Below the pieces are notes generated by a model that was not told the origin of the DNA, did not search any database, and saw only the letters and a program-made list of their open reading frames with translations. Below, in pieces: positions 10,438 to 19,416 of a stretch of DNA of 29,372 nucleotides (position 1 is its first letter; each line of letters begins with the position of its first letter). Position numbers and translations under genes: made by a program. Origin of the DNA: an uncultured Clostridia bacterium (lineage in GTDB: Bacteria > Bacillota > Clostridia > Peptostreptococcales > Anaerovoracaceae); contig CAKQOW010000026.1 of the NCBI GenBank assembly GCA_934256595.1, positions 1 through 29,372 on the forward strand. Reading direction: 5' to 3'.

Positions 10438-13400
10438 TCAGAACATACTGAGCTGATCTGTTTCAGGCATACCCTCAAGCACTCCCATGTCTTTGAGGCT
10501 TTCGATATTCGAGTTTGAAATTCTGGTTCTGCTCTTAAGCTCCTCTATAGTTTCAAAAGGTCTTATCCTGCACTCGTCAGCAAGGGCCTTGGCTGCAGTT
10601 TCACCTATACCCGAAACTGCCATAAACGGCAGCAGCACTCTGCCCTCGTGCTCATAGAACTTAGTACCGTCTGACACTCCGAAATTTATAGGCTCAAACT
10701 CATAGCCTCTGCTGTACATCTCATACGCCACCTCAAGCACAGTCATTTCGTCCTCTTCTTTTTTGGTCGCATTTTTGCCCTTGGCAAGAATTTCGTCTAT
10801 CCTCGCAAGAATTGCTCCCGATCCTTTGAGTATAACCTCTGAATTGAAATCCGCAACCTTGGTGGTAAAGTATGCCGCATAAAACGGCACCGGATAGTAC
10901 ACTTTAAACCACGCAATTCTGTAGGACATCATAACATAGGCAACTGCATGTGCTCTCGGGAACATGTACTTGATACGCCGGCAGGACTCTATATACCAGT
11001 CCGGCACATTGTTATCCTTCATAAGCTGCACACGCTCCTCTGTAACGCCCTTGCCCTTTCTTACCTTTTCCATTATATTGAACGCCTCTTTATTAGGCAG
11101 ACCCTTTAGTATCAGGTAGTTCATAATGTCGTCTCGGGTTGAAATGGCGTCTTTGATAGTCGTATCGCCGTTTTTAATAAATTCCTGCGCATTGTTTATC
11201 CATACGTCTGTACCGTGGGAGAAGCCTGAAATTCGTACCAGATCACCAAATCTTGACGGCTGGGTGTCATCGAGCATCTGCCTTGTGAATTTAGTTCCGA
11301 ATTCAGGTATTCCGAAGCTGCCGTGGACAAATCTGTAGTCCGGGTCCCTGATGTCAAGGGCATCGCAGTTTAAGAATATACTGTTTACTTTCTCGTCTTT
11401 GAGCTGTACCTTGAGCGGGTCTACTCCTGTCATATCCTGCAGATGCCTTATCATTGACGGCACATCGTGTCCGAGTATATCAAGCTTCAGCAGGTTCTGG
11501 TCTATCTTGTGGTAGTCAAAATGCGTCGTAATTATATCTGTAGTCGTATCGTTTGCCGGGTGCTGTACAGGGCAGAACTCGTAAATCTCGTGATCATCGG
11601 GAACAATTATTATTCCTCCCGGGTGCTGACCTGTGGTTCTCTTAACGCCTGTGCAGTTTGCGGCAAGTCTTTCGACCTCAAACTTGCTTACGTCTATTTC
11701 TCTTTCATCGTAAAACTTCTTTACAAAGCCAAAGGCTGTTTTTTCGGCTACAGTACCTACCGTACCTGCTTTAAATACATTTTTTTCACCGAATATATCT
11801 CCTACGAATTTATGCGCCGTTCCCTGATATTCCCCTGCAAAGTTAAGGTCTATATCAGGCTCCTTGTCGCCCTCAAATCCAAGGAATGTTTCAAACGGAA
11901 TGGTAAATCCCAGCTGATCCATTTTGGCGCCGCACTTCGGGCAGGACTTTTCGGGCATATCAACTCCGCAGTCGTACTCGGCGTTGTCTCCCCATTCAAG
12001 ATATTTGCACTTCGGGCATACGTAATGAGGAGGCAGAGGGTTTACTTCTGTAATACCCGCCATAGTTGCCGCAAATGATGACCCTACCGAGCCTCGTGAG
12101 CCTACAAGGTATCCGTCTGACAGGGACTTGTTTACAAGCATCTGCGCAGACACATACATTACGGCATATCCGTTACCTATTATTGAATTAAGCTCTTTGT
12201 CGAGTCTTTCCTGTATTTTAGGATCTACATTATCCCCGTAAATCTCATGGAGCTTCTCGGCGCAAGCCTTGCGCAGAGTTTCCTCCGCTCCGTCTATATG
12301 CGGCGGGAATTTGCCTTTAGGTACAGGCAGTATTCCGTCGTCTATGCTGTCTGCTATGGCATTTGTGTTGGTTATAACGACCTCTCTTGCCCTGCCCTCT
12401 CCAAGATATGAAAACTCCTCCAGCATCTCGTCTGTAGTTCTGAAGTACAGACCCTCGCCGCTTTCGGCATCTTTGTAGCCCTGCCCTGCAAACAGTATAT
12501 TTCTGTATATGGCGTCCTCGGGATTTGTATAGTGCGAGTCTGTGGTTGCACACACCATTTTGCCGAGACTGTCCGCTATGGCTACAATGCGCCGGTTGAC
12601 ATCTCTGAGGGCTTCATTATCCGGAAAGATTTTGACATCTTCAACCAGATATCTGTTGTTTATGAGAGGCTGGATTTCAAGATAATCATAGAACTTTGCT
12701 ATTTCTCTGATTTCATCATCTGATTTGCCCTGCTTGAAACCGCAGTAAACCTCGCCTGCCTCGCAGGCTGCTCCTATGATGATTCCCTCTCTGTGCTTCT
12801 CAAGCACTGATCTTGGTATTCTCGGCCGTCTGTAAAAATAGTCGAGATGTGAAAGGGATACCAGCTTGTATATATTCTTTAGACCCTCCTGGGTTCTGGC
12901 AAGAAGAATTATATGATATGTACCTCTCGCCTTGTAATCTATATTGCCCTCCTCATCTATAAGGCCGGCATCGTCCAGCAGGTAGCCCTCCATTCCGTAT
13001 ATGACTTTGATTTTGTCACCTGCCGCCGAGGCTGCGTCGGGGAATGACTGGACTACGCCGTGGTCTGTTATGGCTATTGCAGGGTGTCCCCACTTGATAG
13101 CCTGTTTCACAACCTCTTTGGCATCATTAAGACCGTCCATAGAACTCATTTTGGTGTGAAGATGAAGCTCCACGCGCCTGCCGTCCTCTGAGGTGTCTTT
13201 CCTTTCTTTTATTTCACCTTTTTCTATGTCTCTGGCTTTAACTATAAGGACGTTGTCGTATGTATCCCATTCCGCCATACCTCTGATTTTGGCAAAGGTA
13301 CCGGGGCTTAAATGCTCTGCAAGCTCCGCCGCTTTTTCGTCAGACACAAAGCATTTGACGCACATGGTGGTCCTCTTGTCGGTAACCAGTATGGTTACAA

Positions 13401-14190
13401 GCTTTAGGCCTTCTCTGATAGTTCTGTCGGAAAGCTTGAAAACAATGCCCTCCACTGTAACCTCTCCGCTCTCCTGAGTAACCTCAAGCATAGGCATTGC
13501 CTCTGAATTAATGCGTCTGCCCATAATCTTGTTGCCCTCTACGACGTCTTTCTCCTTTGACCTTCTTCTGAAGCCACCGCCTCCGCCGCCGTAGGCCGGT
13601 TTTTCCGAAGCTGCTTTTTTAGGTCTTGGAGGAGCCTCCATAGCTTTTTTGACAGCCTCTGCCTCTATGCAGCATATGTCGTTTACGCTCTCCTCGTATC
13701 GCTCCTGATGATTGAGAAACGATACGGAGCAGTTTATACCGAAATTATCTGAAAGAAGCTGCTCAAAGGTATGTCCAAGCTCCCTGTTGAGCTGCTCGCA
13801 CATGGTCTGTCCCACTGCAAATATATTAAGTATGTCGCCTGTCAGCTCGAATTCATCGGTAACTATGGTTTTGGTCATGCCGTGATATTTGCCGTTTACT
13901 ATGGCTATCATATGCTCTATGAAATGCCTTATGATTTCTTCATCTGTCTGTATCACATCGTCATAGACAAATTCAAGCTTCACATCTTTTAATGCCGGCA
14001 CCTCGCTTTTGACTATGGCTCTGATTTTGAGCACATCTTCGTAAGGCATAACGAAATTAGCCCTTATGTCTATGGTCAGTATTCCTGTTTCCTTAGACAT
14101 AACGGCTCTCTCTATTGAAAATCCGTATTCACTTTTGGGGTGTCTGCCCAACCGCTCCCAGCTGATGCTGTTTTCAATAAGGTTTTTCAT
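10438..14190 (-). CDS. polC: DNA polymerase III alpha subunit PolC lacking the exonuclease domain
   Basis: This is the main replicase of low-GC Gram-positives. Visible in order: N-terminal domains (1-185), a Pro/Lys/Gly linker (186-214), an OB-fold (about 235-325), PHP domain (337-560) with likely ligands H343, H345, D352, H377, E401, H426, C476, D551 and H553, a four-Cys zinc module (C725/C728, C750/C753), the polymerase core with PDIDLNFAGEYQ (779-789), then the C-terminal HhH region. At 1250 aa it is about 190 residues short of usual PolC. The gap falls inside PHP: only about 20 residues (405-424) separate GMEGYL from YHIILL, where B. subtilis carries its 3'-5' exonuclease. The reading frame is otherwise intact. 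There is no clear ribosome site; the start is eight bases after the thioesterase stop, suggesting coupling. Confidence 0.97.
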   Translation of the reverse strand: MKNLIENSISWERLGRHPKSEYGFSIERAVMSKETGILTIDIRANFVMPYEDVLKIRAIVKSEVPALKDVKLEFVYDDVIQTDEEIIRHFIEHMIAIVNGKYHGMTKTIVTDEFELTGDILNIFAVGQTMCEQLNRELGHTFEQLLSDNFGINCSVSFLNHQERYEESVNDICCIEAEAVKKAMEAPPRPKKAASEKPAYGGGGGGFRRRSKEKDVVEGNKIMGRRINSEAMPMLEVTQESGEVTVEGIVFKLSDRTIREGLKLVTILVTDKRTTMCVKCFVSDEKAAELAEHLSPGTFAKIRGMAEWDTYDNVLIVKARDIEKGEIKERKDTSEDGRRVELHLHTKMSSMDGLNDAKEVVKQAIKWGHPAIAITDHGVVQSFPDAASAAGDKIKVIYGMEGYLLDDAGLIDEEGNIDYKARGTYHIILLARTQEGLKNIYKLVSLSHLDYFYRRPRIPRSVLEKHREGIIIGAACEAGEVYCGFKQGKSDDEIREIAKFYDYLEIQPLINNRYLVEDVKIFPDNEALRDVNRRIVAIADSLGKMVCATTDSHYTNPEDAIYRNILFAGQGYKDAESGEGLYFRTTDEMLEEFSYLGEGRAREVVITNTNAIADSIDDGILPVPKGKFPPHIDGAEETLRKACAEKLHEIYGDNVDPKIQERLDKELNSIIGNGYAVMYVSAQMLVNKSLSDGYLVGSRGSVGSSFAATMAGITEVNPLPPHYVCPKCKYLEWGDNAEYDCGVDMPEKSCPKCGAKMDQLGFTIPFETFLGFEGDKEPDIDLNFAGEYQGTAHKFVGDIFGEKNVFKAGTVGTVAEKTAFGFVKKFYDEREIDVSKFEVERLAANCTGVKRTTGQHPGGIIIVPDDHEIYEFCPVQHPANDTTTDIITTHFDYHKIDQNLLKLDILGHDVPSMIRHLQDMTGVDPLKVQLKDEKVNSIFLNCDALDIRDPDYRFVHGSFGIPEFGTKFTRQMLDDTQPSRFGDLVRISGFSHGTDVWINNAQEFIKNGDTTIKDAISTRDDIMNYLILKGLPNKEAFNIMEKVRKGKGVTEERVQLMKDNNVPDWYIESCRRIKYMFPRAHAVAYVMMSYRIAWFKVYYPVPFYAAYFTTKVADFNSEVILKGSGAILARIDEILAKGKNATKKEEDEMTVLEVAYEMYSRGYEFEPINFGVSDGTKFYEHEGRVLLPFMAVSGIGETAAKALADECRIRPFETIEELKSRTRISNSNIESLKDMGVLEGMPETDQLSMF

Positions 14191-14198
14191 ATTCTGCG

Positions 14199-14627
14199 CT
14201 ATCTGCCGAAGAAGCTGTCAGCTTCGGCTCTCCATTCAAGTTCTTCTTTGTTGTCTGTATCATCTAAAACTATTCCGTGAACTCTCTTGTCGTGAGTGTT
14301 TGCCACAACGGTTACAAATGTAGTATATCCTGTCGCTTTGATTTCACCTGTTTCCTCTGAGATAAGGTCCACGTGAATTGTAATACTTGTCCTGCCGCAT
14401 CTTACCAGCGTGCTGCAGTAGCTTATTATCTCACCCGGCTCAACTGATTTGTTGAATTCGAATTTGTGACAGTTTTTGAACAGCAGTCCGTGTCTGTCGC
14501 CTGTTTCGGCTGCCGCTGCAATAAACGATGCCTCCACCATCCACTCTATGCCTCTGCCGGCATACAGGTTTTTGTGGTGATTTAAATCGTCCATTTTTAT
14601 CATATGTGATGCTCTATATGTTTTCAT
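14199..14627 (-). CDS. Hotdog-fold acyl-CoA thioesterase
   Basis: This 142-aa protein has a single hotdog domain of the YciA/acyl-CoA hydrolase type, with DLNHHKNLYAGRGIEWM (14-30) corresponding to the family's N-x-x-G-x-x-x-GG segment, and a conserved beta-sheet core (SITIHVDLISEETGE). It is expected to hydrolyse acyl-CoA thioesters in the cytoplasm; the substrate is unknown. The gene overlaps the end of ispG by 14 bases and ends eight bases before polC, so it is part of the operon. An internal ATG (MIKM, residues 9-12) is possible as a start, but the upstream one fits the overlap. Thioesterase genes are not invariant in this block, so it may be a lineage-specific insertion. Confidence 0.82.
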   Translation of the reverse strand: MKTYRASHMIKMDDLNHHKNLYAGRGIEWMVEASFIAAAAETGDRHGLLFKNCHKFEFNKSVEPGEIISYCSTLVRCGRTSITIHVDLISEETGEIKATGYTTFVTVVANTHDKRVHGIVLDDTDNKEELEWRAEADSFFGR

Positions 14628-15678
14628 ATTCCATAACCATCCTTGCTGTTTCTTCGACTATTTCGCTTTCTTTAACTTTTTTGATTATCTCGCCTCTGCG
14701 GAATATGAGGCCCTCGCCTCTGCCGCAGGCAACTCCTATATCTGCCTCTCTTGCCTCTCCCGGACCGTTTACGGCGCAGCCCATAACCGCCACCTTGAGC
14801 CTGCCTCTGCCGGCTCTGCTTTTTTCAAGACCGGACAGTCTTGTTTCTATTTCGGTCGCTATCCTTTCGAGGTCAACCTCAGTCCTGCCGCAGGTGGGGC
14901 ACGACCTGATGTCGATTGCTCCCTCTCTTAAATCCAGTGCCTTGAGGATTTCCTTTGCCGCTGCAACCTCCCGAACGGGGTCTGCCGTAAGGGAGACCCT
15001 CATGGTGTCGCCTATGCCGTCAAGCAGCAGCGAGCCTATTCCTATTGAGGATTTGATAATTCCGCTGTTTACAGTTCCCGCCTCCGTCACACCTATATGC
15101 AGGGGATAAGCAGACCTCCTGTCTGCAATGCGGTAAGCCTCGTTGTTCATCTTAACATCGGAAGCCTTGAGGGATAAAACAATATCATTAAATCCAAGCT
15201 GCTCCAGAATTTTGGCATTTTTAAGGGCGCTCTCCGCAAGTCCCTCGGCGCATACTCCGCCGTATTTTGCAAGTATTTCTTTTTCGAGAGAGCCTGAGTT
15301 TACGCCTACTCTGATGGGAATACCGGCGCTGCGGGCAGCATCTGCCACCTGTCTTACTCTGTCCGTATCCCCTATATTTCCGGGATTTATCCTTATCTTA
15401 TCCGCACCTGCATTTATGGCTGCAAGGGCAAGTGTATAATCAAAATGTATATCCGCAACCAGAGGCATCTGAACTTTTTTTCTGATTTCGGCAAAGCCCT
15501 CTGCCGCCTCTCTGGTATTGACGGTAATTCGTACTATGTCGCAGCCCGCCTCTTCAAGCCTGCGGCACTGCTCAACAGTTGCCCCTACATCTGCGGTTTT
15601 GGTATTTGTCATCGACTGTATCGAAACAGGGGCGTTTCCGCCTATTGCAACGCCCCCGCAGATTACTTGGTTTTTCAT
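14614..15678 (-). CDS. ispG: 4-hydroxy-3-methylbut-2-enyl diphosphate synthase (IspG)
   Basis: IspG is a [4Fe-4S] enzyme of the MEP isoprenoid pathway that reductively converts MEcPP to HMBPP in the cytosol. The 354 residues match the short bacterial form. The N-terminal TIM-barrel opens with GGNAPVSIQSMTNT and contains VADIHFDY; the C-terminal cluster domain carries CPTCGR and GCAVNGPGEA, supplying three Cys ligands, with the conserved Glu nearby. The start overlaps the rseP stop by one base (TGATG), so they are translationally coupled. dxr lies two genes upstream, so two MEP steps are encoded here. Confidence 0.97.
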   Translation of the reverse strand: MKNQVICGGVAIGGNAPVSIQSMTNTKTADVGATVEQCRRLEEAGCDIVRITVNTREAAEGFAEIRKKVQMPLVADIHFDYTLALAAINAGADKIRINPGNIGDTDRVRQVADAARSAGIPIRVGVNSGSLEKEILAKYGGVCAEGLAESALKNAKILEQLGFNDIVLSLKASDVKMNNEAYRIADRRSAYPLHIGVTEAGTVNSGIIKSSIGIGSLLLDGIGDTMRVSLTADPVREVAAAKEILKALDLREGAIDIRSCPTCGRTEVDLERIATEIETRLSGLEKSRAGRGRLKVAVMGCAVNGPGEAREADIGVACGRGEGLIFRRGEIIKKVKESEIVEETARMVMEYENI

Positions 15679-16679
15679 CAGGATATTATCCTTCCTATAT
15701 CATTAAAGGTTACATATATCATCAGCGCAAACAGTAATATCAGTCCTGCAAAATGGAATTTGCCCTCCATCTCGTCTGTAACGCGTTTGCCTGTTATCTT
15801 CCTTATAATCAGGAAGAGCACTCTGCCTCCGTCAAGGGCAGGAAACGGCAGCAGGTTCATTATAGCGAGGTTAAGCGATATCAGCGCCGTAAGATATGCA
15901 ACATAGATAAAGCCCATTTTGGAGGTTTCGTTTACAATGGTTACAATACCCACAGGTCCCGAAAGCTCCTTGACAGCCACATCCCCCGTAAAAAGCTGCC
16001 CTATGACTTTAATCATGGTAACTCCCATAGACCATGTGCCCTTGGCTCCGTTTACCACCGCTTTTGCAGGATTATGAATAACCTGCGTGGTTATTCCCAG
16101 CTTGTTGCGCTTTTCCTGCTTGTCGTAGTATACGGCTACAGGTATATCCTCTGTGACGCCCTCTCTGTCTACCGTAAGAGTTATCTCGTCCTTTTCTGTT
16201 TCGGAAATAGTCGATATTATCTGCTGCCAGTCTTTCATAGGCTCATCGTCTATTGCCACTATGGTGTCTCCCGGTTTAAGACCTGCTGCCTCCGCAGGAA
16301 GTCCCTCTGTGACTCCTCCGACGGTGTTGGTGGCAGTGCCTGATACAAATGCTATGATTATCATTATGACCAGCGCGAGAACTGCATTCATTGTGGCTCC
16401 GGCGACAAACACGAAGAATTTCTGCCAGCCGTTCTTTTTGTTCAGCGCGCGCTCATCTTCCGAGTCCTCGTCCTCGCCCTCCATTGCGCAGTAACCACCT
16501 ATGGGGATTATGCGCAGAGCGTATAGAGTTTCCTTTCCCTGCTTTTTGAATATTGCAGGTCCCATTCCCAAGGCAAATTCGTTTACCTTGACGTTGCAAA
16601 GCTTCGCCGCTATAAAGTGTCCGAACTCGTGGATAAATATAAGCAGCAGAAATATTACTATTGCATAAATTACTGTCAT
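15678..16679 (-). CDS. rseP: Site-2 intramembrane zinc metalloprotease RseP/RasP
   Basis: This is an intramembrane protease of the S2P family, which cleaves anti-sigma factors and leftover signal peptides in the cytoplasmic membrane. The 333 residues include the first transmembrane helix with HEFGH (17-21), one PDZ domain (about 115-190, around GLPAEAAGLKPGD), and the third-helix LDGGRV motif near 285 supplying the zinc-binding Asp. An acidic insert EDEDSEDERALNKK follows the second core segment. The start follows AGGGG and lies four bases after the dxr stop; the end overlaps ispG. Its substrates cannot be inferred from the window. Confidence 0.95.
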   Translation of the reverse strand: MTVIYAIVIFLLLIFIHEFGHFIAAKLCNVKVNEFALGMGPAIFKKQGKETLYALRIIPIGGYCAMEGEDEDSEDERALNKKNGWQKFFVFVAGATMNAVLALVIMIIIAFVSGTATNTVGGVTEGLPAEAAGLKPGDTIVAIDDEPMKDWQQIISTISETEKDEITLTVDREGVTEDIPVAVYYDKQEKRNKLGITTQVIHNPAKAVVNGAKGTWSMGVTMIKVIGQLFTGDVAVKELSGPVGIVTIVNETSKMGFIYVAYLTALISLNLAIMNLLPFPALDGGRVLFLIIRKITGKRVTDEMEGKFHFAGLILLFALMIYVTFNDIGRIIS

Positions 16680-16683
16680 TTCA

Positions 16684-17826
16684 TTACCCCTGTAAAATAT
16701 TTATTACGGCATTTCTTGCCGCTCTGTCAGCCTCTAATATGCCTTCTAAATCTATATTATACTCCGGATTGTGATGATTAAGCACTTCCTCCAGTGTATT
16801 TTGTATGTCCGTAAATTTAATTCTGTTTTCTAAAAACAGCCTGACTAAAACCTCGTTGGCTCCGTTGAGCACTACGGGATAGCTGCCGCCCTCTCTGATT
16901 GCATCATAGGCAAAGCCGATACATTTGAATACCTCCATATCCGGCTTTTCAAAGGTAAGCTGCCCTGCTTCAAACAGATCGAGGCGCGGGAAATCGTATT
17001 CCAGTCTGTCCGGATACGAAAACGCATAGCCTATAGGCACTCTCATATCGGGAAGTCCAAGCTGCGCCAGAACCGAGGTGTCCTCAAATTCCACCATGGA
17101 ATGAACTATGCTCTGAGGGTGCACCAGCACCTGTATCTGCTCCGGTGAAACGTCAAAGAGCCATTTGGCCTCAATGACTTCAAAGCCCTTGTTCATCATT
17201 GTAGCCGAGTCGATTGTGATTTTGCTGCCCATATTCCATTTGGGGTGGTTTAAGGCCTGCTCCAGTGTAACGTTTTGGAGCTGCTGCGCTGTATATCCTC
17301 TGAACGGACCGCCTGAGGCCGTCAGCAGTATTCTTTTGATTATGTTATTGTCATTTCCCTGCAGGCACTGAAATATGGCGCTGTGCTCGCTGTCTACGGG
17401 CAGGATTTTAACTCCCTGCGCTTTGGCCATAGACATTATGAGCTGACCGCCGGTTACAAGGGTTTCCTTGTTGGCTAAAGCTATGTCCGTGCCTTTTTTA
17501 ATTGCATAGTATGTAGGCACAAGTCCCGATATTCCAAGGAGTGAGTTTAATACCATGTCGCAGTCGCAGGAGGCCGCCTCGATAAGGCCCTCGAGACCGT
17601 ACATTATTTCGGTGTCCGGAAACTCCTCTGCAAGTCTGTCTCTGTCCTCTTTCCTGCCTACCGCCGCAATTTCGGGGGAGAATTTTTTAATCTGCCCCCG
17701 TATTGTTTCAATGCGGCTGCTGCATGTAAGCGCTGCAGCCTTAAATTTATCAGGATTTCTCTCAATTATATCAAGGGCCTGTGTTCCGATGGAGCCTGTA
17801 GAGCCCAGTATCGCTATTTTTTTCAT
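16684..17826 (-). CDS. dxr: 1-deoxy-D-xylulose 5-phosphate reductoisomerase
   Basis: Dxr converts DXP to MEP with NADPH, the committed step of the MEP pathway, in the cytosol. The 380 residues show the NADPH-binding GSTGSIG (8-14), the metal-binding PVDSEHSA, the TASGGPFR loop, NHPKWNMG and the MMNKGFEVIEA segment. I start at ATG 17826, four bases after the cdsA stop and directly before the Rossmann strand; the open frame extends eight codons further but would overlap the end of cdsA. The start has only an AGGT-like site, consistent with coupling to cdsA. It belongs to the pyrH-to-polC unit. Confidence 0.97.
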   Translation of the reverse strand: MKKIAILGSTGSIGTQALDIIERNPDKFKAAALTCSSRIETIRGQIKKFSPEIAAVGRKEDRDRLAEEFPDTEIMYGLEGLIEAASCDCDMVLNSLLGISGLVPTYYAIKKGTDIALANKETLVTGGQLIMSMAKAQGVKILPVDSEHSAIFQCLQGNDNNIIKRILLTASGGPFRGYTAQQLQNVTLEQALNHPKWNMGSKITIDSATMMNKGFEVIEAKWLFDVSPEQIQVLVHPQSIVHSMVEFEDTSVLAQLGLPDMRVPIGYAFSYPDRLEYDFPRLDLFEAGQLTFEKPDMEVFKCIGFAYDAIREGGSYPVVLNGANEVLVRLFLENRIKFTDIQNTLEEVLNHHNPEYNIDLEGILEADRAARNAVINILQG

Positions 17827-17830
17827 CTGT

Positions 17831-18643
17831 CTATACCTGCATGATAACAAGAATTATGTAGTAGTAAACCATAGGGCCTGTAAAAAGCACGCTGTCAAAT
17901 CTGTCCATAATACCGCCGTGTCCCGGTATCAGATTGCCGTAGTCCTTGATGCCCATTTTTCTTTTGAATATAGATGCCGTCAGATCTCCGAACTGTGAGA
18001 TCGCTCCGCCGAGAATACCCATTATGATGCAGTGAAGCATCAGCTCCTTTGCAAATATAAGGCTGAATACAAGGCAGAGTATCACGCTTCCCAGCATGCC
18101 GCCTATGGAGCCTTCTATGCTTTTTTTAGGGCTTATCTTAGGGCAGAGCTTGTGCTTGCCTAATGTCACTCCTGCAAAGTATGCGAATATATCTGTACCA
18201 AAGGCTGTGATAAACACAAGCCATACGAGTATTCTGTAGTCTGCGAGCTGGTCTATCATCGTGATGTGGAACGAGAAGAATACCACATAGAAAAGTCCCA
18301 TAATTGTAACCAGTCCGTCCTCCAGCTTTCGCTCCTCGATTTTGAACAGATAGAGAAGCGATGCTATGACGCAGGCAAAGAACCATACCAGAAACCAGTG
18401 ATAGTCCAAATCGTCTCCGAGATGTCCGTCGCACGCCACCAGATTTATAATATACAGAAGCACTGCGCCGCCTATGCCTATAGGAAGACTTGCGTGTATA
18501 TCCATTGCCTTGAAGCCTCTGTAAAATTCATAAATGGCCATTATTCCTATTGCAAGGCAGCATACCCATAAAATCCAGCCGCCGAAATATATTACCAAAA
18601 GCAGAGGCAGCATTGCCAGCCCTGCAATTATTCTCGTTTTCAT
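17831..18643 (-). CDS. cdsA: Phosphatidate cytidylyltransferase
   Basis: CdsA makes CDP-diacylglycerol from CTP and phosphatidic acid in the membrane, feeding all phospholipid synthesis. The 270-aa protein has about eight hydrophobic helices and the family signature near the C-terminus: SIFKRKMGIKD followed by LIPGHGGIMDRFDS, which holds the conserved Lys-Asp and GHGG-D-R-D residues. ATG 18643 is preferred because it follows GGAGGGAG with good spacing and sits two bases after the uppS stop; the open frame extends 17 codons upstream into uppS. It lies between uppS and dxr as in many Firmicutes. Confidence 0.96.
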   Translation of the reverse strand: MKTRIIAGLAMLPLLLVIYFGGWILWVCCLAIGIMAIYEFYRGFKAMDIHASLPIGIGGAVLLYIINLVACDGHLGDDLDYHWFLVWFFACVIASLLYLFKIEERKLEDGLVTIMGLFYVVFFSFHITMIDQLADYRILVWLVFITAFGTDIFAYFAGVTLGKHKLCPKISPKKSIEGSIGGMLGSVILCLVFSLIFAKELMLHCIIMGILGGAISQFGDLTASIFKRKMGIKDYGNLIPGHGGIMDRFDSVLFTGPMVYYYIILVIMQV

Positions 18644-18645
18644 AA

Positions 18646-19362
18646 TTATCTCCCTCCAAAACGTCTGTCTCTTCCCTGAAACTCCTCGAGACATTTTTCG
18701 TAGTCCTCCGGTGTGAAGTCAGGCCACAGCACATCTGAAAATACAAATTCACTGTAGGCTGCCTGCCACAGCATGAAGTTTGAAAGTCTTTCCTCTCCGC
18801 TGGTCCTGATTACAACATCCGGATCCGGAATATCATACATGCCTGTATAAAGCTGCGAGGAAATCATATCGTAATCTATGTCCTCCGGCGCTGTCAGTCC
18901 CTCCTGCACTCCTGCTGCAATAGCCTTAACCGCGCGAAGAATTTCCTCTCTGCTGCCGTAGTTAAGGGCAATGTTAAACTGAAGCCCTGTGTTTGATGCT
19001 GTAAGCTCCAGCGCTTTTTCAAGTCTTGCCCTTGCGTCTGCGGGAATTTTGGAATAGTCCCCCAGAATCTTTATTCTGACATTGTTCTGATGAAGCTCTT
19101 TGAGATCTTTGTCAATGTATATTACAAGCAGTCTGAAAATCCCCGATACCTCCTCCACGGAACGCTTCCAGTTTTCTGTGGAGAAAGCATATACCGTAAG
19201 ATGCTCAATTCCAAGATCTGAGGAACGTCTCACGATTTCTTTCATGGATTTCATACCTGCGTTGTGCCCTGCAAATCTGGGCAGTTTTTTCTGTTTGGCC
19301 CACCTGCCGTTGCCGTCCATTATAACGGCGACGTGGCGGGGCATTCGTGTTTTGTCAAGCAT
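18646..19362 (-). CDS. uppS: Undecaprenyl diphosphate synthase (isoprenyl transferase)
   Basis: This is a cis-prenyltransferase that condenses isopentenyl diphosphate onto farnesyl diphosphate to make the C55 carrier for peptidoglycan, at the cytosolic face of the membrane. The 238 residues include MDGNGRW (15-21, catalytic Asp16), the AFSTENWKR segment, and the C-terminal RTSGEERLSNF with the diphosphate-binding arginines. I start at ATG 19362, five bases after GAGG; a GTG two codons upstream is possible but would bury the ribosome site. A strong stem-loop separates it from frr. Confidence 0.97.
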   Translation of the reverse strand: MLDKTRMPRHVAVIMDGNGRWAKQKKLPRFAGHNAGMKSMKEIVRRSSDLGIEHLTVYAFSTENWKRSVEEVSGIFRLLVIYIDKDLKELHQNNVRIKILGDYSKIPADARARLEKALELTASNTGLQFNIALNYGSREEILRAVKAIAAGVQEGLTAPEDIDYDMISSQLYTGMYDIPDPDVVIRTSGEERLSNFMLWQAAYSEFVFSDVLWPDFTPEDYEKCLEEFQGRDRRFGGR

Positions 19363-19378
19363 ATCCACCTCATATAAG

Positions 19379-19407
19379 TAGTGTGGCCGTTTGCACGAGC
19401 CACACTA
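19379..19407 (-). other. Intercistronic stem-loop between frr and uppS
   Basis: TAGTGTGGC (19379-19387) and GCCACACTA (19399-19407) form a perfect 9-bp stem with an 11-base loop, ten bases after the frr stop and just before the uppS ribosome site. No T-tract follows on the minus strand, so it is more likely a processing, stabilising or partial-attenuation element than a full terminator. Confidence 0.6.
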
Positions 19408-19416
19408 CCGGGTTTA

